Shown here one piece after another: positions 60,630-64,000 of a DNA stretch of 64,000 bases (position 1 is its first letter; each line of letters starts with the position of its first letter). Origin of the DNA: Zygnema cylindricum (lineage: Eukaryota; Streptophyta; Zygnematophyceae; Zygnematales; Zygnemataceae); contig JBBHKE010001545.1 of NCBI GenBank assembly GCA_037447655.1, forward strand, positions 199,082 through 263,081, in the 5' to 3' direction. The translations under genes and the position numbers were made by a program. Below the pieces are notes generated by a model. That model was not told the origin of the DNA. It made no database searches and saw nothing but the letters and a program-made list of their open reading frames with translations.

Positions 60630-61068
60630 TAGTGTTGTGTATCGGCAGGGTTTTGTCGATCATCGAAATGTACCTTTTTTTGGCTTGCCCATAATTATTA
60701 CTTCGGCACGATATATCGACACCGGTGTTATCGCCAATAAAAAAACTTATGTTATCGTTTTTCTATCGGCGATAACACCGGTACCGATAACTATCGGTGA
60801 TAATTGTACGGTTTATTCCGTCGTACTTAAACGTTATTATTTTGTTACACAAAGTACGGAACATATTGTTACACGTGGCATACCACGCTATATACAGTAA
60901 AAAATACAACAGTAATATTATATAACGTACTATATTTTTTCGACTTATTGCTGATAAGGAATTTGTTGGTCTCGGAGCGATATATATCGAGACCCCTGGC
61001 CGTTCGGTAACCGAAAACTATCGGTATCGGCGATATCGCAATGGTTTTCTTGCCGATACAGAACACTA
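60630..61068. mobile_element. Family A hAT-like MITE
   Basis: A 439-bp element with ends TAGTGTTGTGTATCGGCA and TTGCCGATACAGAACACTA. The 8-bp flanks ATAGCTGC and ATAATTGC match at six positions, a worn target duplication. No transposase. Confidence 0.6.
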
Positions 61069-62076
61069 ATAATTGCACATTTTACGGCAATAGTTGCTCC
61101 AATCTGTTTTGTTTTTAAAGGGCTTGACGACAAAATCGGGAAATGGTGTCGCGATAGGTTAAAGGAAACAAAAAAAACAAAGTAGCCAACACAATAAAAA
61201 TAAGTAACTCGTCACCGTCCCAGTGGACAACAAAATTAGCGGCGCAGACCGCTTCCTGGAAACTTGCGACACCTTGTAATTTACATTTTTCGAAAAATTA
61301 CGACGCTAACGACAAATCGCAAGCCACTGTTTATATATCTTAGCTGTACAATCGAGACGCCAATCATGACCCACCTATCGGTTTAAAACATAGTTGTTCA
61401 CGGCGTTTAGTGCAAATGATTTAATCGCGACGAATTATACGTAACAAACGCACTGAACCTTTTGAAAAAATTGTAAAAATCATTAATGAATTTATGTCTG
61501 TACTATTTCGTACATGTAAACAAAAATGCATTTTAAATAATACCGCGGTTTGTAAGTTTTACGTTATAAATGCGAAATAGGCTATAGTGGAAGAGCGTAA
61601 AGCCAGGCTCAAATCTCGGCCAACGCAATATTTTTGTCAAAGTCCGTTTGTCTGATACTATTTGACAGGCAGAGATTTGCAACATTCCATGGCGGCTTCT
61701 TTCAAAAATAATTGAAGAAGACGTTCGTACATTTTTCAAACTTATCGCGCGCAAATAGTGTGACATTTCAAACGTCTATTTTCGAAAATGTCTGTACATT
61801 TTCAAAAAAGTAACGTACATGTTCCGTGTATTTCCTATTCAGTTTAATAGACATTAAATACCAATAACTACGATGTTTGTTTTCGTTAAATTCCGTACAT
61901 TACCGTAAAAAAACCGTAAAATTTATAACTCTGTACCTTTTACATAGATTCTCCGTTCAGTTTACCGGACAGAAAGTACATCGCGTTTTTTTCCGATTTA
62001 TTCAAAAGTCACGAATTATATGTTGTAATAGGAAAAAAGGAAAAAATCGCGCGATTTGAACAACTATGGTTTAAAA
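61069..62076. other. Unassigned intergenic sequence
   Basis: About 1 kb of AT-rich sequence with several short TACGTAC-like words. No domain, RNA gene or repeat end is recognised. Confidence 0.35.
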
Positions 62077-62440
62077 CATAGTTCAAAAATAGGCGTTTCT
62101 ATTGTAGGCCTTCTGTAGGTGCCTTTATCTTATGTTGTGTTATGGGCTTTTCATGTGATCTTCTTAGATCGCTAATTTTATCAGCGACCGTCCGATCGTC
62201 CAAATCTGACGGTTTAAATAAAAAATACCTCAAAACTCACAGAAAAATAATTTTTTGTCCGAATGTTTTTCAAAATTTAGACATGACGTTTAATTCTCTA
62301 TCGATCGATGTGCAACTCAACCCTGTTACTATTTTTTTTCATTTTGCGACCAATACAATATGGGTCTTAAGGCCATATTGTATGTTTTTTGTACAATTGG
62401 CATATTGTATGGGCCTACTTTCACCTACTTTTGAACTATG
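62077..62440. mobile_element. Family C element, inverted orientation
   Basis: A 364-bp element that starts CATAGTTCAAAAATAGGCG and ends CACCTACTTTTGAACTATG. Its sequence is the reverse complement of the family C type at 58805-59354, with a shorter interior. Its right end abuts the 0.62-kb duplicated segment with no target repeat. Confidence 0.65.
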
Positions 62441-63061
62441 ATCCGACGGTCGCTAATCAAAGTAGCGATCTAAGAAGATCACACGAAAAGCCCATAACAC
62501 AACTTACAATAGAACATACGTCCGCGTTTTTTTTTTCCGGGTTTTTTTCCCGCGGAATGTCATCCTACGCCGTGTCAGTTCGCTAAAAAAAAACGTCCGG
62601 CGGCGTGCGCTGTACTATGATGATACTTCAGATTCGTACGTTCGTACAGTAGTGTGCACAACGCACACACATACAGTATGCTTACTCTACGCGAGTTTTG
62701 TGCGCCTACCAAAGGCCTACCATAAAAACGCCTACTTTTGAACAATGATTTAGGCCATATATTTATGTTCATTTTTTTTATTTTTTTTATTATGTTCGAG
62801 CAATTATCAGTCGAAAGATCGCCCCTAAATCTGAAACCGGCCAGAAATTGCAATACATTGCACCGTGAATTATTATTAGCCTTATGTACGCTATATCGGC
62901 ACCCCAAAAAATTGACATTGATACCTTAAATATAGTTAACTACACTATTTAAAGACGTGGACCATAATCTGCCACGTCTCCTGGCACTAAATTAGAATGA
63001 ATGACGCTAATTTTTTCTTTACACTAATAATTTCTATTCGCTAATAACGATTCAAGGTGTA
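62439..63061. repeat. 0.62-kb duplicated segment, copy 2
   Basis: Copy of 59047-59667 with only a few differences, mostly near its right end, where the family B terminus reads TTCAAGGTGTA. It includes the right 300 bp of a family C element and a family B element at about 62858-63061. Confidence 0.85.
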
Positions 63062-64000
63062 CTGAACGATTATTTGATTATTGTTGCAAAGTTCATAGCC
63101 ATACGAACCTAGACTGTACTTCAACGGAATCCCGAGCAGCATAAATAGCCACGTAGGAATATTGAGTCATCAAGACACGTATTATCGTACAATTCTTCGA
63201 CGACTTCCTTCACAAAACGAGATACACATTGGGACAATTTTTTTTTTCAATGAGACTTCTGGTCATCACTTCAACTTTGACACTCCAGTAATAGTCTGAA
63301 ATAATTTATGGCCGTTCGATTAACACAGGGTCAGATTTGGACGGCTTGAAATCTCTCTAGCATGATTGTTTGACGCCCGAGAAGGGACGCGAGTCCTCAG
63401 CAATTTTTTAATTGCCGTTCGATTCACATCTGGTCAAGTTTGGACGGCTAAAATCTCGCGGTCGTGCTTATTTGACGGCCGAGAAATGACGCGCGTCCTC
63501 AGGCCTAAAGCTGACTGTACAAGAGGTTGGACTGAGTGTTTGTCCAGAAGATCAATTCAATCGATAACTGACGATTGCGATGCAATTCAGCAGGCCACAA
63601 GACAAATCCTAACCGACAAAAAAGAAAGAAATATTACAATGCAAAACAGAGTAACAAGTACAATCTTAAGAAGAAACGGACAAACGATGTTCCTAAAGTA
63701 CACCGTGGGCCCCACAAGTCCACAATATGCGGTCGACCACACGTATTCCAGAGACGACATGTTCAAAATTTCAAATGCCATGCTAATTACAAAATTGAGT
63801 CCTTACAGTAACCTGAACCCTGCAAGCCAGCATCGAGGTTTTACAGTAACTTTTAAGACCTACATAAAAAAGTAAAAATATGAAACCATTACGATTCAAC
63901 AAAAAAATTGCTCTCTCCGGCAGGCACTCTCCCGCACGTGCAGCCATTTTATCTCTCCAAGTGGCGCTCACGAGGCCCTTTTCCTCCGTGATTTACGGCT
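63062..64000. other. Unassigned sequence with a short tandem duplication
   Basis: Two diverged copies of about 100 bp, roughly 63309-63405 and 63411-63502, share GCCGTTCGATT(A/C)ACA, TTTGGACGGCT and GAGAA..GACGCG(A/C)GTCCTCAG. The long frame at 63366-63875 runs across the repeat and shows no known domain. The window ends without a recognised gene. Confidence 0.45.

Noticed and set aside
63366-63875. 169-residue plus-strand frame at the window end
   Set aside because: It spans a tandem duplication and has no recognisable motif, so a real gene cannot be supported.

Overview
The window is nuclear DNA of a green-lineage (streptophyte) organism. Three protein-coding genes, all on the minus strand and all rich in introns, can be assembled exon by exon. 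They are a photosystem I antenna protein (LHCA1, 2932-4514), a histidine acid phosphatase of the lysophosphatidate phosphatase type 6 group (ACP6-like, 11444-18745), and a NOP2/Sun rRNA cytosine-5 methyltransferase (NSUN5-like, 51122-56904). GT-AG introns, a plastid transit peptide and plant-type Ty1/copia elements all point to a plant or charophyte alga. The species cannot be fixed from the sequence. The three genes serve unrelated functions and do not form a unit.

The rest is mostly transposon-derived. At 23896-40856 lies a 17-kb tandem array of one non-autonomous LTR element: eight LTRs of about 1.27 kb alternate with seven internal regions of about 0.96 kb. The array begins and ends exactly at LTR termini and is bracketed by a single 5-bp target duplication (AAAAC). 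This is the most unusual structure in the window. A decayed Ty1/copia element (42022-48836, minus strand, target duplication AAAGG) sits in a purine-rich simple repeat. A 739-bp LTR-like element is nested in its reverse transcriptase, and an 83-bp tandem duplication lies nearby.

The spaces between genes are filled with small inverted-repeat elements (MITEs). Family A has TAGTGTTG termini, ATATCG-rich interiors and 8-bp duplications. Family B has TACACCG...CGGTGTA termini and occurs as short, long and fold-back forms. Family C has CATAGTTC...AACTATG termini and 8-bp duplications. Several lie in introns or just upstream of the genes. Minisatellites lie 3' of the ACP6-like gene and 5' of the NSUN5-like gene.

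Layout: 1-2.9 kb unassigned plus MITE; 2.9-4.5 kb LHCA1; 4.5-11.4 kb MITE field; 11.4-18.7 kb ACP6-like gene; 18.8-21.9 kb two composite family B elements; 22-23.9 kb MITE remnants; 23.9-40.9 kb LTR array; 41-42 kb MITEs; 42-48.8 kb copia; 48.8-51.1 kb unassigned; 51.1-56.9 kb NSUN5-like gene; 57-64 kb MITE field with a 0.62-kb duplication. Two gene models each need one extra A in an AAA run to be removed, and the array copies differ mostly by single-base indels. Residual sequencing indels are therefore a possibility throughout.
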